A stretch of DNA of 64,000 nt from Ignelater luminosus (lineage: Eukaryota > Arthropoda > Insecta > Coleoptera > Elateridae), in contig VTPC01091051.1 in NCBI GenBank assembly GCA_011009095.1, forward strand, positions 1 to 64,000, written 5' to 3'. Numbering within the stretch: the stretch's first letter is position 1; every line of letters begins with the position of its first letter. The notes below the pieces were generated by a model. The model saw nothing but the letters and a program-made list of their open reading frames with translations, made no database searches and was not told the DNA's origin. The position numbers and the translations under genes are program-made. Positions 55,201 through 63,700 of the stretch are shown here, piece by piece.

Positions 55201-57744
55201 TTTGTTATGTTATGTTATTAGCTTACTATAATGAAATGAAAGATTATTTGTTAAGTAAAGTAAGAAAAGTTATGCGGAGTTAATGTTAGACAAAATGGAA
55301 TTAGACAAACGTGTGATTAGACGAAATGGGGGAGACTTTCTTAAAACATCTAGAAAGTAATTACGCCACTAACACGTTTATGAAGGTCGTTTTGGCAGTT
55401 AATCTTTTGGTTTCCTTAAATTTAGTAAGTTTACACATTTGGTTAGTCCAGAACCAATGAGAATGGAGAAGAAAGTTGTACTAAACTAATAGCACAATGA
55501 CAAAAAGGAGTTGGATTGGCAAAATGATATGCATATAATTTAATAGAAAAATTTTGATAAAAAACCAAAAAATTCAATATCCGAAGACATCAAGAAAATA
55601 ACTAAGAGCAAAGTTGGACTATCAATTGATAAAGGGCATATAGAAGAAAAGCAGTTGGAAGATTCTCAATATACTTGGAAAAACAAAACAAAACAAATAA
55701 TAGATGCAGCACGATAAGTATTTAACGAAAAGGGGGAGGTCAAAACAGAACAGAAGAAATTATAAACTATGTAAGGCAAAATATCATGTAAACAAGAGCA
55801 AGAAATATAAAAACATGAACAAATTGAATGATGTACAAGAAATCAAAAGAGATAAAGAAAGAAGCTTCTATAGCACAACCAATAGAGTTTAAACACTCTC
55901 TACATACTTTTTTTGAATTTTGGAAATCGATACAGCTTTCATCTTATTAGTAACAAAAGAGCTAGAGGTTAAGGCAAAGCAAAGTCCCGAAAGGTTAATA
56001 ATGTTTGCATAGAGAAACCAAGCACAGGGAATACGAAAAACTGGCAAAACAAATCAGAATGTTTAGAAATAGAATATTAATTTATCCGTTATTATTTCAT
56101 GAAATATTCCGTGGACAATCTTCTTACTAATCGTTATCATTTGCAGTATCAATACAACATAGACGGTAATTATTTCGTCAAAGAAATGCTCGATATTTCG
56201 GCATTGCCGTTTATTTCCTATTGTATGGGCGCAGCACACAACTATATAATTATTTGAGCAACATGTTTGGGAAAAGCTAACAACAAAGAAGAAAAATGAA
56301 AGAATATCAATGATTTATATAAGAAGTTTTACATAAAGTGGGCAATTATTTTAAACAAGCTTTTAGAAAGCAAAGTTAAAAGAGGCGACTACTGGTTATC
56401 CATCAGCAACTTCCTACGATGTGTCATTAATAATAAAAATATAATAGAACCAAGAACATTACCAATAACAAATACGATAAAAAAAGAAACCGACAAAAAG
56501 CCTTTTTTTCGTTTGTACACATTATGAACTCTACAAAGCAAAAAAAGAAAAGAAAAAAATAGAAGCTGTAGATTATTCTAAATGAAAAATATGTATATGT
56601 AAAGGAGTACTATTAATAATCATAAAAAATTAATTTAACAACAAAAGAACATTTGTGTATTTTGTACAACATATAATTTAGCATAAGCAGGCAACGGGTT
56701 AATATTCTGTGAAAGAATGATGACGTTCGAAGCATAAAATTTATTAAAATTAGTGTACAATAACCTCATAAAATAATTTACAAATCCGTAAGTTAACCCA
56801 AATTATGCGAGAAAAACAAAACAATAGCAAAAAACACATAGTCATCCAAAATTAGAATGAGGAAGGCGAGAAATTTAAATTTTGTGTGAAAAGTATAAAT
56901 TAAATTGTTATTCAAGCCGAGTTCCCATGTTTAAAATTTCAAATTTAAGACAAGTTCATCGTTATTACGTTTAATTTTGACTTTACCATTATTTTTACTG
57001 TAGGAATTAAGAATTTTCCAGTAGCTACATTTTATTTTTTTTCACTTTATAATTCTTAAATTTAATTGCGGCACTCCGTACACAACCAACCTGAATAGAA
57101 AGGAATCCGAAGAAATTGTACCAATTCTCAAGAAATGTAACATAATTAAGAAAAGGTAGTAATTTTCATTTTACAACCAAAAACAACAGTTAAGGTAATT
57201 ATGTTTTTATATCTGCGTGCTAAAACTCGTGAGATTTTATGTATTCTAAATAAAAAATAAAATGAGTTAATGCTTTACTTTTCATTTTATACACACCTCT
57301 AATCTGCATTTTTCATTAAATAAACGAACAAAAAAGGCAAAAAATTAATACAACTCACCCTCAGGCTGTGACTCGAATTTCCTGGCAGCTTCTGATCGTT
57401 TATTTTACCATCAGACTTGCTTTTGGTAGCTTCCATCATCATATCCATCTGGCTAGTTGACAAATTTAAACCCGTTCCATTAGTATAGAGGGACGGCGGA
57501 CTCTTCTTTTTCTTCATATCCAAATCCAGAGGACCTTTTTGAGAATTTTGGTTTAAAATTTGAGGTATACTTGGACTAGATGCTTGTGTTATAGTTATAT
57601 TAGGTAAGAATGATACACATGAGGTATATTTAGGAATTTCGTTGGCTTTTGGCGATAAAGGTGTACTAGGGGGTGTAGGGGGCTGGGAAGGCGGACTAGG
57701 TTCTAATCTTTGAGGCCCTAACGTAAGATTTTCTAGAATTTTAC
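9933..57744 (-). CDS. cas: castor zinc-finger transcription factor (partial, 14 coding exons)
   Basis: Coding exons in transcript order: 57359-57744, 52113-52200, 15360-15519, 14871-15286, 14201-14813, 13994-14144, 13217-13420, 13011-13157, 12444-12951, 11714-11803, 11434-11567, 10788-11371, 10380-10603, 9933-10207. Seen: each intron has GT and AG ends and phases join without a frameshift, giving about 1,325 residues to a TAA at 9933. Family hallmarks are DYSKYVKKF followed by ECGSTYC and CKDLNYR, about twelve repeats of a C-x(3-7)-C...H-F/Y/I-H-C...H-x3-H unit, and [16 protein letters not shown]. Known: castor/CASZ1 proteins are nuclear DNA-binding regulators; in Drosophila castor acts late in the neuroblast temporal series. 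The start codon is missing because exon 57359-57744 opens in mid-codon. One intron is about 36.6 kb. Identity is near certain; exact edges are by eye. Confidence 0.95.
10380..10603 (-). CDS. cas: castor exon m, zinc-finger units 10-11
   Basis: 224 bases, acceptor TATTTTGCAG, donor GTAAGT. It has all of unit 10 (DCQYPHC ... [14 protein letters not shown] ... HTARH) and the Cys pair opening unit 11 (ACGRPEC). The acceptor-side intron is only 184 bp and contains a MITE end (TACAGGGTGTTCCAAC at 10681). Confidence 0.93.
10680..10696 (+). repeat. MITE-end motif in the 184 bp castor intron
   Basis: TACAGGGTGTTCCAAC repeats the tip of the 11905 element. The same core, inverted, is at 9535-9551 (ACACCCTGTATAA). 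No matching second end is visible here, so this is probably a truncated copy. Confidence 0.45.
10788..11371 (-). CDS. cas: castor exon l, end of finger 9 and Gln/Pro-rich linker
   Basis: 584 bases. It completes unit 9 ([15 protein letters not shown]). A long Pro/Gln/Asn-rich segment follows ([33 protein letters not shown]), then [20 protein letters not shown]. Its last two bases join the next exon to give Arg. The low-complexity segment resembles an activation or protein-contact region; that role is inference. Confidence 0.92.
11434..11567 (-). CDS. cas: castor exon k, opens zinc-finger unit 9
   Basis: 134 bases, acceptor TTCTTTCAG, donor GTAAGA. It encodes a linker ([20 protein letters not shown]) followed by [20 protein letters not shown], the first half of finger unit 9. 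The His pair is supplied by the next exon. Confidence 0.92.
11714..11803 (-). CDS. cas: castor exon j (90-base linker exon)
   Basis: 90 bases, beginning with two bases and ending with one base of split codons, so it is frame-neutral. It encodes [20 protein letters not shown] and then PEIIKSVSA. The intron upstream of it (11804-12443) contains a 239 bp MITE. Support is from the borders (TTTCTAG acceptor, GTATGC donor) and exact phase match. Confidence 0.85.
11905..12143. mobile_element. 239 bp MITE in a castor intron
   Basis: The left end is CAGGGTGTTCCAACGATTCA and the reverse complement of the right end is CAAGGTGTTGTAATGATCTG. TA flanks both ends (11903-11904, 12144-12145). The terminal repeats are imperfect over about 25 bp. 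It lies in the 640 bp intron between exons i and j and leaves the splice sites untouched. Confidence 0.6.
12444..12951 (-). CDS. cas: castor exon i, zinc-finger units 7-8
   Basis: 508 bases. It holds two complete units: KCPDSLC ... [13 protein letters not shown] ... H-x4-H, and DCRLPNC ... [14 protein letters not shown] ... HNQKH. A linker follows that includes [13 protein letters not shown], a sumoylation-like IKNEP patch (inference). The exon ends with one G completed by TG of the next exon. Confidence 0.93.
13011..13157 (-). CDS. cas: castor exon h, Ser/Pro linker
   Basis: 147 bases, phase 0 at both ends (49 codons). It encodes a Ser/Pro-rich linker starting [16 protein letters not shown] and ending DERSNSPI, without fingers. 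Acceptor TTTATAG, donor GTAAGT. Being frame-neutral, it is a candidate cassette exon, though nothing in the sequence proves alternative use. Confidence 0.9.
13217..13420 (-). CDS. cas: castor exon g, end of finger unit 6 and AT-hook-like basic segment
   Basis: 204 bases, phase 0 at both ends, so skipping it would keep the frame. It completes unit 6 (ENC ... HYKMH), then has a spacer, then [19 protein letters not shown]. The RGRPPK core matches an AT-hook-like minor-groove contact, and this basic block is conserved in castor/CASZ1 proteins (family knowledge). Confidence 0.93.
13994..14144 (-). CDS. cas: castor exon f, zinc-finger units 5-6
   Basis: 151 bases. It completes unit 5 ([12 protein letters not shown]) and opens unit 6 (GGCDESC ... 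KHYHCNW). Acceptor ATTTATCAG, donor GTAAGT. Both borders fall within zinc-finger units. Confidence 0.92.
14201..14813 (-). CDS. cas: castor exon e, zinc-finger units 3-5
   Basis: 613 bases. It finishes unit 3 (KHKSYH), carries unit 4 (ICPYDNC ... [14 protein letters not shown] ... HKRKH) and opens unit 5 (ICTEKC ... [14 protein letters not shown]). Between units 4 and 5 lies a Ser-rich linker of about 95 residues with GLNLSMFHQ and [13 protein letters not shown] resembles a CtBP-type PxDLS docking motif but lacks the Pro, so this is only a suggestion. The exon ends with AA of an Asn codon. Confidence 0.93.
14871..15286 (-). CDS. cas: castor exon d, zinc-finger units 1-3
   Basis: 416 bases. 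It completes unit 1 (EHFHCLDC ... H-x3-H), contains all of unit 2 ([14 protein letters not shown] ... HANYH), and holds the N-terminal part of unit 3 (ECGASYC ... [14 protein letters not shown]). Between units it has the castor spacer pattern GFMRY and GFQRY. The exon ends with one base of a Glu codon inside unit 3. Confidence 0.93.
15360..15519 (-). CDS. cas: castor exon c, opens the first zinc-finger unit
   Basis: 160 bases, acceptor ACCTTTCAG, donor GTCAGT. It carries the strongest castor signature, [20 protein letters not shown] followed by KDLNYR. The first Cys pair of finger unit 1 lies here and the rest is in the next exon, so the finger is split by the intron. The ATG ATG near the exon start ([10 protein letters not shown]) could serve as an internal start for a short isoform (inference only). 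Confidence 0.93.
17573..17597. repeat. (TAA)n microsatellite
   Basis: About eight TAA units. The array makes the Ile-rich run in the short minus-strand frame at this place, which is not a gene. Confidence 0.85.
19500..22400. other. unassigned, slightly GC-richer intron segment
   Basis: Base composition is less extreme than in the flanks, and short conceptual fragments look protein-derived. For example, with one frameshift the sequence near 21177-21200 reads PFEILYG, a pattern found near the end of Ty3/gypsy integrases. No continuous frame, terminal repeat or second motif supports a firm call. It may be a heavily decayed retroelement. Confidence 0.2.
23557..23956. other. assembly gap of 400 N
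   Basis: Exactly 400 unresolved bases. Open frames that cross it on either strand are artefacts. Confidence 0.99.
24393..24423. repeat. perfect 12 bp stem hairpin
   Basis: ATATAAAAAGCC, a 7-base loop GTTAAAA, then GGCTTTTTATAT. It resembles a terminator hairpin, but nothing transcribed is known beside it; most likely a chance or MITE-derived palindrome. Confidence 0.6.
24913..26209 (+). mobile_element. mariner element 1, irritans-type, full length (1,297 bp)
   Basis: Both ends are present: ACACATGGGCTGAAAAGTCC on the left, and ACACATGGGCTAAAAAGTCC as the reverse complement of the right. The ~30 bp inverted repeats differ at about two positions. TA flanks both ends (24911-24912, 26210-26211). 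Terminal sequence, length and transposase resemble the irritans/Himar lineage (family knowledge). It carries one transposase gene broken by two small indels. It inserted into copy A of the tandem duplication. Confidence 0.95.
25092..26144 (+). pseudogene. mariner 1 transposase, two frameshifts
   Basis: A cut-and-paste transposase of about 348 residues, starting [11 protein letters not shown]. The N-terminal helix-turn-helix half ends with WVPPLLT. The catalytic triad is intact: D in [11 protein letters not shown] in HQDNAPCH and D in [10 protein letters not shown], the last two 34 residues apart (DD34D). Break 1 is a missing A in the run at 25311-25316, which splits the gene into two overlapping frames. 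Break 2 is a tandem GATT duplication at 26102-26109, which brings a stop 12 residues before the normal end (DGNYVDE is still readable in the next frame). Everything else looks functional, so inactivation is recent or one break is a sequencing error. Confidence 0.93.
26472..27030 (+). repeat. tandem duplication copy B (uninterrupted)
   Basis: Directly abuts copy A and contains the same landmarks without the mariner. Its end (TAGTTTGTCCTTTTTCCAAC) matches the end of copy A (TAGTCTATCCTTTTCCAAAG). Neither copy has a coding frame. A few motifs just beyond (CACTGTTCAATTTACCAA) hint at a third, shorter copy. Confidence 0.7.
28360..28870. other. GC-richer island of unknown nature inside the castor intron
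   Basis: GC content rises clearly above the AT-rich surroundings for about 500 bp. On the minus strand an open stretch of 57 codons, 28392-28562, reads [17 protein letters not shown] and then [13 protein letters not shown], after which a weak donor-like GTTTGT occurs at 28438. There is no start codon or good acceptor. Short palindromes include CTTTTGA/TCAAAAG and CTCAC/GTGAG, and an E-box CACGTG lies near 28603. It could be an enhancer, an unrecognised exon or a transposon fragment. Confidence 0.25.
29012..30302 (-). mobile_element. mariner element 2, full length (1,291 bp)
   Basis: The left tip is CGAGGGCTGTTTGACGGAAG. The reverse complement of the right tip is identical over those 20 bases, continuing TGTGAC vs CGTGAC. 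TA flanks both ends (29010-29011 and 30303-30304). The transposase is on the minus strand. The terminal repeats are unrelated to those of element 1, so this is a separate lineage, though its transposase still looks irritans-like. Confidence 0.94.
29076..30123 (-). pseudogene. mariner 2 transposase, two single-base breaks
   Basis: It starts [18 protein letters not shown]. The first catalytic D is in [13 protein letters not shown], the second in HYDNAPSH, the third in [10 protein letters not shown] (34 residues between the last two). Break 1, a missing base, gives a premature TGA at 29605-29607 soon after the first catalytic motif. Break 2 is a T run one base short (29257-29263), giving a stop at 29243 after DFFYFRI. 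The third frame then continues to a C-terminus readable as [11 protein letters not shown] with TAA at 29076. With the two breaks the gene is divided over three frames but is otherwise complete. Confidence 0.92.
33550..34816 (-). mobile_element. mariner element 3, divergent lineage (~1.27 kb)
   Basis: The left end shows AATCCGGATGAAAGTGTCG (33553-33571). The reverse complement of the right end shows ATTCCGGATCAAAGTGTCG (34796-34814). TA dinucleotides lie just outside (33548-33549, 34816-34817), but the first few bases inside do not pair exactly, so the tips are uncertain by 2-3 bases. The transposase is on the minus strand and differs strongly from elements 1 and 2. Confidence 0.8.
33624..34678 (-). 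pseudogene. mariner 3 transposase, one frameshift and one nonsense codon
   Basis: About 351 residues from [18 protein letters not shown] to [13 protein letters not shown]. The helix-turn-helix ([18 protein letters not shown]) and [10 protein letters not shown] linker are present. Catalytic acids: D in LAIDES, D in AHDNARPH, D in SPDLQPCDL (34 between the last two, DD34D). Break 1 is an A run one base short near 34449, shifting frame after HHVDPKK. Break 2 is a TGA at 34176-34178 where DES should be followed by Trp. The rest is open, so the copy is not ancient. Confidence 0.85.
42590..43360 (+). other. possible scattered Ty3/gypsy polyprotein remnants
   Basis: Three short stretches resemble gypsy reverse-transcriptase landmarks: [10 protein letters not shown] near 42607, LLGHINYF near 43030, and [10 protein letters not shown] near 43232. 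They are in different frames, separated by stops, and not in the order found in a real element (the last should come first). Either this is rearranged debris or the matches are coincidental. Confidence 0.2.
48430..48505 (+). repeat. tRNA-like SINE head remnant
   Basis: TAGTTAATGTAG resembles a pol III A box, and ATTTCGATTCC about 35-40 bases later resembles a B box. GACTGTTGATC between them resembles an anticodon loop of tRNA-Asn type. The anticodon stem has mismatches and no acceptor stem closes, so it is not a functional tRNA. A tRNA-derived SINE fragment is the best reading. Confidence 0.35.
48734..49603 (-). mobile_element. GC-rich non-LTR/SINE-like retroposon with 13 bp target duplication
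   Basis: CGCTTCTACCAGA occurs at 48721-48733 and again at 49604-49616, bracketing about 870 bp that is far GC-richer than the surroundings. On the minus strand the insertion begins CAGTCCGGCCTCGAG, an Inr-like CAGT as at the 5' end of many insect non-LTR elements (family knowledge). It ends with a short (GTCT)n tail. It has a 6 bp stem, GCCTCG/CGAGGC, at its 5' end (49576-49596) and a perfect hairpin, AGAGGTCG-TT-CGACCTCT, at 48783-48800. It contains no reverse transcriptase. Short minus frames (48726-49043, 49163-49348) are low-complexity and unrecognised. A non-autonomous or internally deleted element is likely. Confidence 0.6.
49872..50022. mobile_element. 151 bp MITE with ~29 bp terminal inverted repeats
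   Basis: The left end is GAGTAGTTTCCAAATCTCGT and the reverse complement of the right end is GAGTGGTTTCCAAATCTCGG. The match continues through GACACGCGA. TA flanks both ends (49870-49871, 50023-50024). The interior is GC-richer than the host. The short minus frame over it is just the element. Confidence 0.85.
52113..52200 (-). CDS. cas: castor exon b (small linker exon)
   Basis: 88 bases, acceptor ATATTTACAG, donor GTGAGT. It encodes [20 protein letters not shown] and then PPMDTNPLN, ending with one base that joins CT of the next exon to make Ala. IKSED fits a SUMO-acceptor-like psi-K-x-E pattern (inference). It is separated from exon a by 5.2 kb and from the zinc-finger cluster by about 36.6 kb. 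Phase agreement on both sides is the main support. Confidence 0.85.
52201..57358 (-). other. castor intron between exons a and b (5.2 kb)
   Basis: AT-rich with no supported gene. The short plus-strand frames at 53824-54081, 54446-54652 and 55704-55892 have no recognisable family and are typical chance frames. It contains one inverted-repeat element, described separately. Confidence 0.7.
55094..55309. mobile_element. ~216 bp inverted-repeat (MITE-like) element
   Basis: The left arm TTTGTCGAATTCCAGTTTGT (55094 on) matches the reverse complement of the right arm, TTTGTCTAATTCCATTTTGT. The match continues CTAA for about 26 bp (right arm 55284-55309). More ATTAGACGAAAT units follow outside the right arm, so the true border may lie further right (about 55330). 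No clear target duplication is visible. Confidence 0.55.
57359..57744 (-). CDS. cas: castor exon a (first visible), Pro/Ser-rich N-terminal region
   Basis: 386 bases. The acceptor is TTTGTTTCAG and the donor GTGAGT. The frame begins with two bases of a split codon, then [15 protein letters not shown]. It continues through a Pro-rich run ([17 protein letters not shown]), a basic patch [11 protein letters not shown] and a [14 protein letters not shown] stretch. There is no in-frame start codon, so at least one more 5' coding exon must exist. It ends in phase 0 at HSLR, matching the next exon. No zinc fingers here; low-complexity N-termini are usual for castor proteins. Confidence 0.85.
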
Positions 57745-60700
57745 CTGAAACAAACAAGGAAAGTTTGTTTTAGTATTTTCGTCTCGAAAAAGAATTAACA
57801 AGTCGTCGAACATAAAAAGATTTTAAAAAATAACAAAAAAAGTCTAAAAATCAAGAGCAGACTTTCGTAAAGTGCCAGGCGAGAGAAATTAATTACAAAT
57901 TTAAAACTGACACATTCAAATGGTTCAAAAAAGGGAAACGTACGTGCGCATCGATTAAAACTTTAAAAATTCCAAGAAAAAAGTTGAAGTTATTTTAAAA
58001 TTCGAGTCAAACCATTTATCATTGTTGGAAACAAATGAATTTCCCTAACTTGCTGAGATCGTAACTGGATAGTGCGGAGGGAAAGAGAATTTCGTTTAAA
58101 GGAAGACGAACAGAGAAAGAATTACGAGTGATTAATATACAAAATATAATATGTGAGAAGAGGGTAAAAAATCGTTCGAAACACGCGTGATAGAAAAAGA
58201 TGGCGAATTAATGAATAAACAGACTATTTATTATGTGAGGGAGAGGAAAAAGGAATTTCAAACCAGAACCAAGCGTATGCTGAGCTGCTGCTGCTGTTGC
58301 TTGATTTAAAATATATCATCAATTATAATTTTAGTTCTCTATAAAAGGGGAAAATGGTTCCTCTTAATAGTTTTTAAGTATATTATCTGGTAATTATTAT
58401 ACCATCCTACCAACCAAATGCTTTTAAATCTTATTTTCACCCTTTTTAATTACGAAACACATGTGCGTTATGTCTTTAAAAGAATCTTTTATAGAACTTT
58501 CAATGCTGTTTTGTAAGATTATTGTTTGATAAAGAATTATTTTAAATTTTGTACCATACTGTACAAGTTTTAAATGTAGGTATGTACACGGAATGACATG
58601 TTTGCAAAGAAAACTTAAAAAAACTAAAAGCTACATGCATATACAACAGCGCATTCAATTGTTACCATATTTAAAAATATCAAAACATATAATTTCATAT
58701 TCATAATGTTCCGAACACAATACAATAATATAGCTTTAATAATTCCGCATATATTCTCAATTACAATCCCTACAATTGCATTTAAATGCACGTGAACTTG
58801 AAGAAAAACGAGATAAAAAAGATCAATAAAGAAACGAAACAGATGGAAGTACATTAAAATCGATTAATATTTATATATAACCCACCATGAAAATAATGAA
58901 AAAATAAATCTAAAAAATCTTCGATTCGAGAGAATCTCAAATAATTTAAAATACAATTGAGTTTTACGACAATTCCTATTAAACGTATCCATTAGTTTGA
59001 ATTTCCCGCGCCCCAACTGCAACACTGCGGGTGGTTACGGAATGAAGAACCACCCGTAGTCTTCAAGAAATTTGAATTTCCAACTATATTAATCATAATG
59101 TCATGTTCTATTATTCAAAATAAGAACAATAGAAGGTTGCTTTTATAAATTTTTTGTTTTCAATATTCGTTTGTTTCTTGGTGAATTTTATTTTTTCCCC
59201 ATAACCCGCCGCATCCTTTTTTGATTGGTATTCGAACAACAATAAATCGTTTCAACCCCTCTTAATTTCTTTCTTTAATTTTATTCAACGTTATTTATTA
59301 ATATTGCGATTAAGTATCAAAAGTGCTTCTGTTAGAAACATGGACGGCAATAAATTATGTAAAATTTTTAACAAGATTGTACGTTGTATATGAGAACACA
59401 AACCGTAAGATATATCGTGTGATATGTAAGTAACATTATACTTTTTTGATGACTACACATTTCTTATAAAGGTTCTTAAACGCTCATCTGCCGTTCCTCT
59501 TTCAAAATAATTACTTCTTTTAAAGAAAAGAAAGAAGATGGAAAATTATATATGAAAGTGAAAAATTAGTCAAATATATTCATTTAAATGCCCATTTAAA
59601 GTCACATGCATGCATGTTGGTGATGTTAATGAATGTTCAAGAAGCCAGAAGCATTTGCAATTTAATACGGAAAAATGTAAATTAAAATTAGCAACAACAC
59701 AAAAAAAAACCAAGCTTTTTACAAACATAATTTTTATTGTGTTTTAGCTTTCTCTTTTTATTAGGCAGTGACGCAATTACAGGAAAATTTTTCTTTTGTG
59801 TACATGGTTTGAGATCATTATCAGTTTTAATGATAAATGGAATTTGTTTTATTTAAAATGGTACATATCGATTTGTTGTAATGTAAAAAAAGGTACATTT
59901 TGATTTCAACTTTCAACAAGATCCTGTTACATAAATCGAATAAATTTCTACTTGAAAAAAAATGGTGGGTAGATTTGCCGGTAGCGGTAGTTGAGTATAT
60001 TGGTCCATAATACACAATTTTAATCTGTTGCCTTGAGCAAGGTCAATTATGACTTGATAATTAATTAAAATGTTAGTTCAGTTCATCACTTCATGCCAGT
60101 AACCTTTTATTGATTGGGTTAAGTAGTTAAACAATAAATTATTATAGGTAGTTTATAAGAATATAATCTTCCGTTTTAATAAACTATCTATGTATAGATA
60201 GGAAAATTAATTATTCGTTCAAAAGACAGGCCTGAGAAATCAAAAAGTTAAATAAAAAACAAATTAATTGATGTACCTGCAAAAACCGTCAATGATAAGA
60301 CTGAACTTAAGCAAAGAAACTTCTAAAACTTTCTAAGTACCAAGAAAAACTAAAACAAAAGATCAACGCAGTAAGTCAAAATGTCAATGTTATTCAAAAC
60401 AATGCAAACACACTTTTAGGAAAACAAAATACTACAACAATCTGGCTGAATGGTAATGGATCGGGATGATTAGGTGATGGGTTGCTAATAATACAAATTA
60501 ATAAGCTAAATGCGGATCCTACCAGAAGCAAGATCTGATTAAGATTAATTATTGAAGACGTTTTATGGACAGTATGTGGTTAGAAGATAGTACGATGCGT
60601 CACCTTGAGACTACCTGTGCTCATTAGAAAAAATAAATGCATCACTTCTTGACATACCAGGGACAAAACAAGCGAGAATATTCTGTGTTCATTAATTTAG

Positions 60701-63700
60701 ATCCCGCAAAAGATTTTTTTTATTAAATACAGTAATTATGTAGATTACGAAAGGTAACAAAAAGTCCTAAATCGGCATTGAGATGTCTCCTAATAAATAA
60801 AACGCAAAAAGAAATATACAGAACTTTTGAGTCACTAACTCAAATTCAAAAACTCAAAGACGAATCAGTACACGTTTTCAAAAACTTTGAAAATTGGTAT
60901 CAAGATATATGCATGATAAAGCGAATGCTCAAAATAGCGACCAAAACCTTCCAAGATTCTTGGAGAATTTGCGTTTATTGTATAAAAAGAATTTAGATTC
61001 TCATTTTCGCCCATTTCTTTCGATAAGAAATCCATGAGGAGTTGCTTTTTACCTGACATTTTAAAAGAATAAATTCAGCTGTGGAAGTAATGAAGTAACC
61101 ACTATTTTGCAAGAGTCGTCATTGTGTTGTTTCTGTTTTGATTTTTTCACACAAACATATTTGTGATCAAGGAATAAATTTTTAATAATGTTGAGCATAC
61201 TAGAAGCAAGACTCGTAATTCCAAAATTTAACAAGAATTTTAAATTTATTTTTGAGCTTTCTCGGCAAAGGTGCTTGTTGAATTAAAAAGTTCTTGTTTA
61301 TATGGAAGTTTCAAGGTAACAAAACAATGATGACCAATGAACTACACCTTTTGATTGGTCTAAAGCGACTTGAACTAACAAACAAACCGCCTTTCTCTTT
61401 CTGAAAGAACGTTTAACTCAGTGCTTTTTAAACTGGAGCGTCTTAAATAGATTTCACTCCTGACCTACCAGATCGATATGAAATCGACACGGTCCAGAGA
61501 AGTCAGCTCGCATTTTTTAAGTTTGAAACACCTTAATTCAATATAGAAGCCGGAATGCTTAAAAAATCCCAGTCGGGTTAAAAAGTTAAATGGATTCGAA
61601 ATGAGCCTTCCAAAAAGAACTTGATTCTTAGAAATACTAAAAAGAGACGATTAAAAGATGGTTTACAGAGCATTATTTTCTTGGCGCAGTCCTTTCCAAG
61701 ATGAAATTGGTAAATTTTGTCGTTTAGTCTAAATTGAAAGCAAACCTCCAAATAGTTCTTTTTATAACAGTGACGATTTTTTCCCCTTCCAAAACTCAAA
61801 AATAGCATGTGATTCCCCTAATTTAAATTTTAGTTAATGCGAACGGCATGAAGAGTAAGTAAAATAGAAGCGCCAAAAAGTTCATAAAGTTTATACTGGC
61901 TGTTAAAAGGTCTAGTCCGGTAGATCGTAAAAGACTGTTTGGCCCAAAAAACCTTAAAGCTCGATTGATACGTGGTCCTAAAACTTCGCTTGGCTATTAA
62001 AAATCTTGCTAGTTTAAAGATTGAAGACATTTTATTTTAATAGAAGTTTGGCTTGCATCAACACCTTACAACAGTGGTCCGCCGTAAGACAGTTTCTGAA
62101 AGACTGAGACTTAAAATAGCTTCAGTTATGAAACTCTTTTGAGAGTTATTTAACAAGCAATTAAGGTTGGGGGCTAACTATTGATGAACTCGGCTCACAC
62201 AATTATCAATAAAATCAAAGATATAGTGAGAAAAAAACTAACATTAAGCACGGATCCGTCGCGGAGTTTGAAGCACATACAACTAAAATATTTAGAGACG
62301 AATAAAATCTAAGGGTTCAGCTTTCTACACTTTATATGCCATTAGGAAACTCCTACGAACAGACAGTCTGTGTAACGGATTCTTTTGAATTGATATCACA
62401 AAGCCCGTAGACTCTGCTTCTCACGCTACTTTTTTTACGAACTACTAAATCATCCTTTGGTCCTTTGAGCCAGGTGATGCCCGAATAAAAGAAGGAATTT
62501 TACAAAAAATCAAAACCAAATAAAGATAACATTAATGGTATAATAACTTAGGGTTTAAAATTCTCCATATTACGAAAAAAACAAATTTTTTTACTATAAT
62601 CTTAGCATTTTAATTGATTTTCTGAAACATTTTTAAAATATTGCCAAGGTTTTCATTCAAACACAGAAAAGAATGTTTAGTAGTAAAATATTTTCATGTT
62701 TTGAACGACTTTGAGCTAATGCTACATTAAAATAAATTTACAGATCTACAAGCTGCCGATTATTATTAAAGAAGAAATCAACGTTTTTATTATTCAATAA
62801 ATTATTATCTACTTAAGTGAGCGCTACCAGCTCTTTTTTGTAATCATTTAATAATTATTTCGTAAATATGCTGGTATAAATTATAAACTGGCTTGTTCCA
62901 AATCTTTTTTTAAACCGATGTTTTATGTGCAGGCTGTATATATCTACTATACTTTTAGTGTTTTTAATAACGATTGTTGAAAACATAACCATAAGTTATA
63001 TTCGACAACGAAAATTTCCAATCAAGAAGAATTCGGCCCCGGTTGTAATATTTCAATATTAATTCCAAATCTGAGGCGATAAATTATATTTTAGTACTTA
63101 TATTAAATCTGCCGGAGGTGAAGTAATAACGGTTAAAAATTATAATACTAATAATTATAGGTTTACTATCCGCACATGCACTCTCTAAAATAACTCTCTG
63201 TCTATTTTAGACCATATATATTTAATAACTTTTTCAATAGTTCTTTTTTCCTGTTTTTTGAACATTTTCATAAACACGGAGAAAAAATAAAGAAGAGAAA
63301 CTTAACGACGTAGCGTACAATTTAACTTTGAAAAGCATTTAAATGTATGATTAGTTCTTAACATCCTGGATGCTTTTGACAAATTTTTGTAATTGAGTTT
63401 TTTTTCTATCTCTTTTAACAAAATAACGGAAAATATGTTTAGGAGTGGTTCTATGTAATTACCATATGAACCAATAATTATTTTCCTGTTAGGCATACAA
63501 TTAACCGTAAACATTTTTTTGCATATTTTATGGCTTTTTGAGGTTAGATTCGGCAATTTAAAAAATCATTCTTTAAACAAGGATATTATGTTTGCCATAA
63601 ACTAAAATGAAAGGAACAAGGACAATAATAGATAGATCGTAATTATTACAACCGATAATTATTAATTGAACAGTCAAAAATTAACTAACTACCGATGAAT

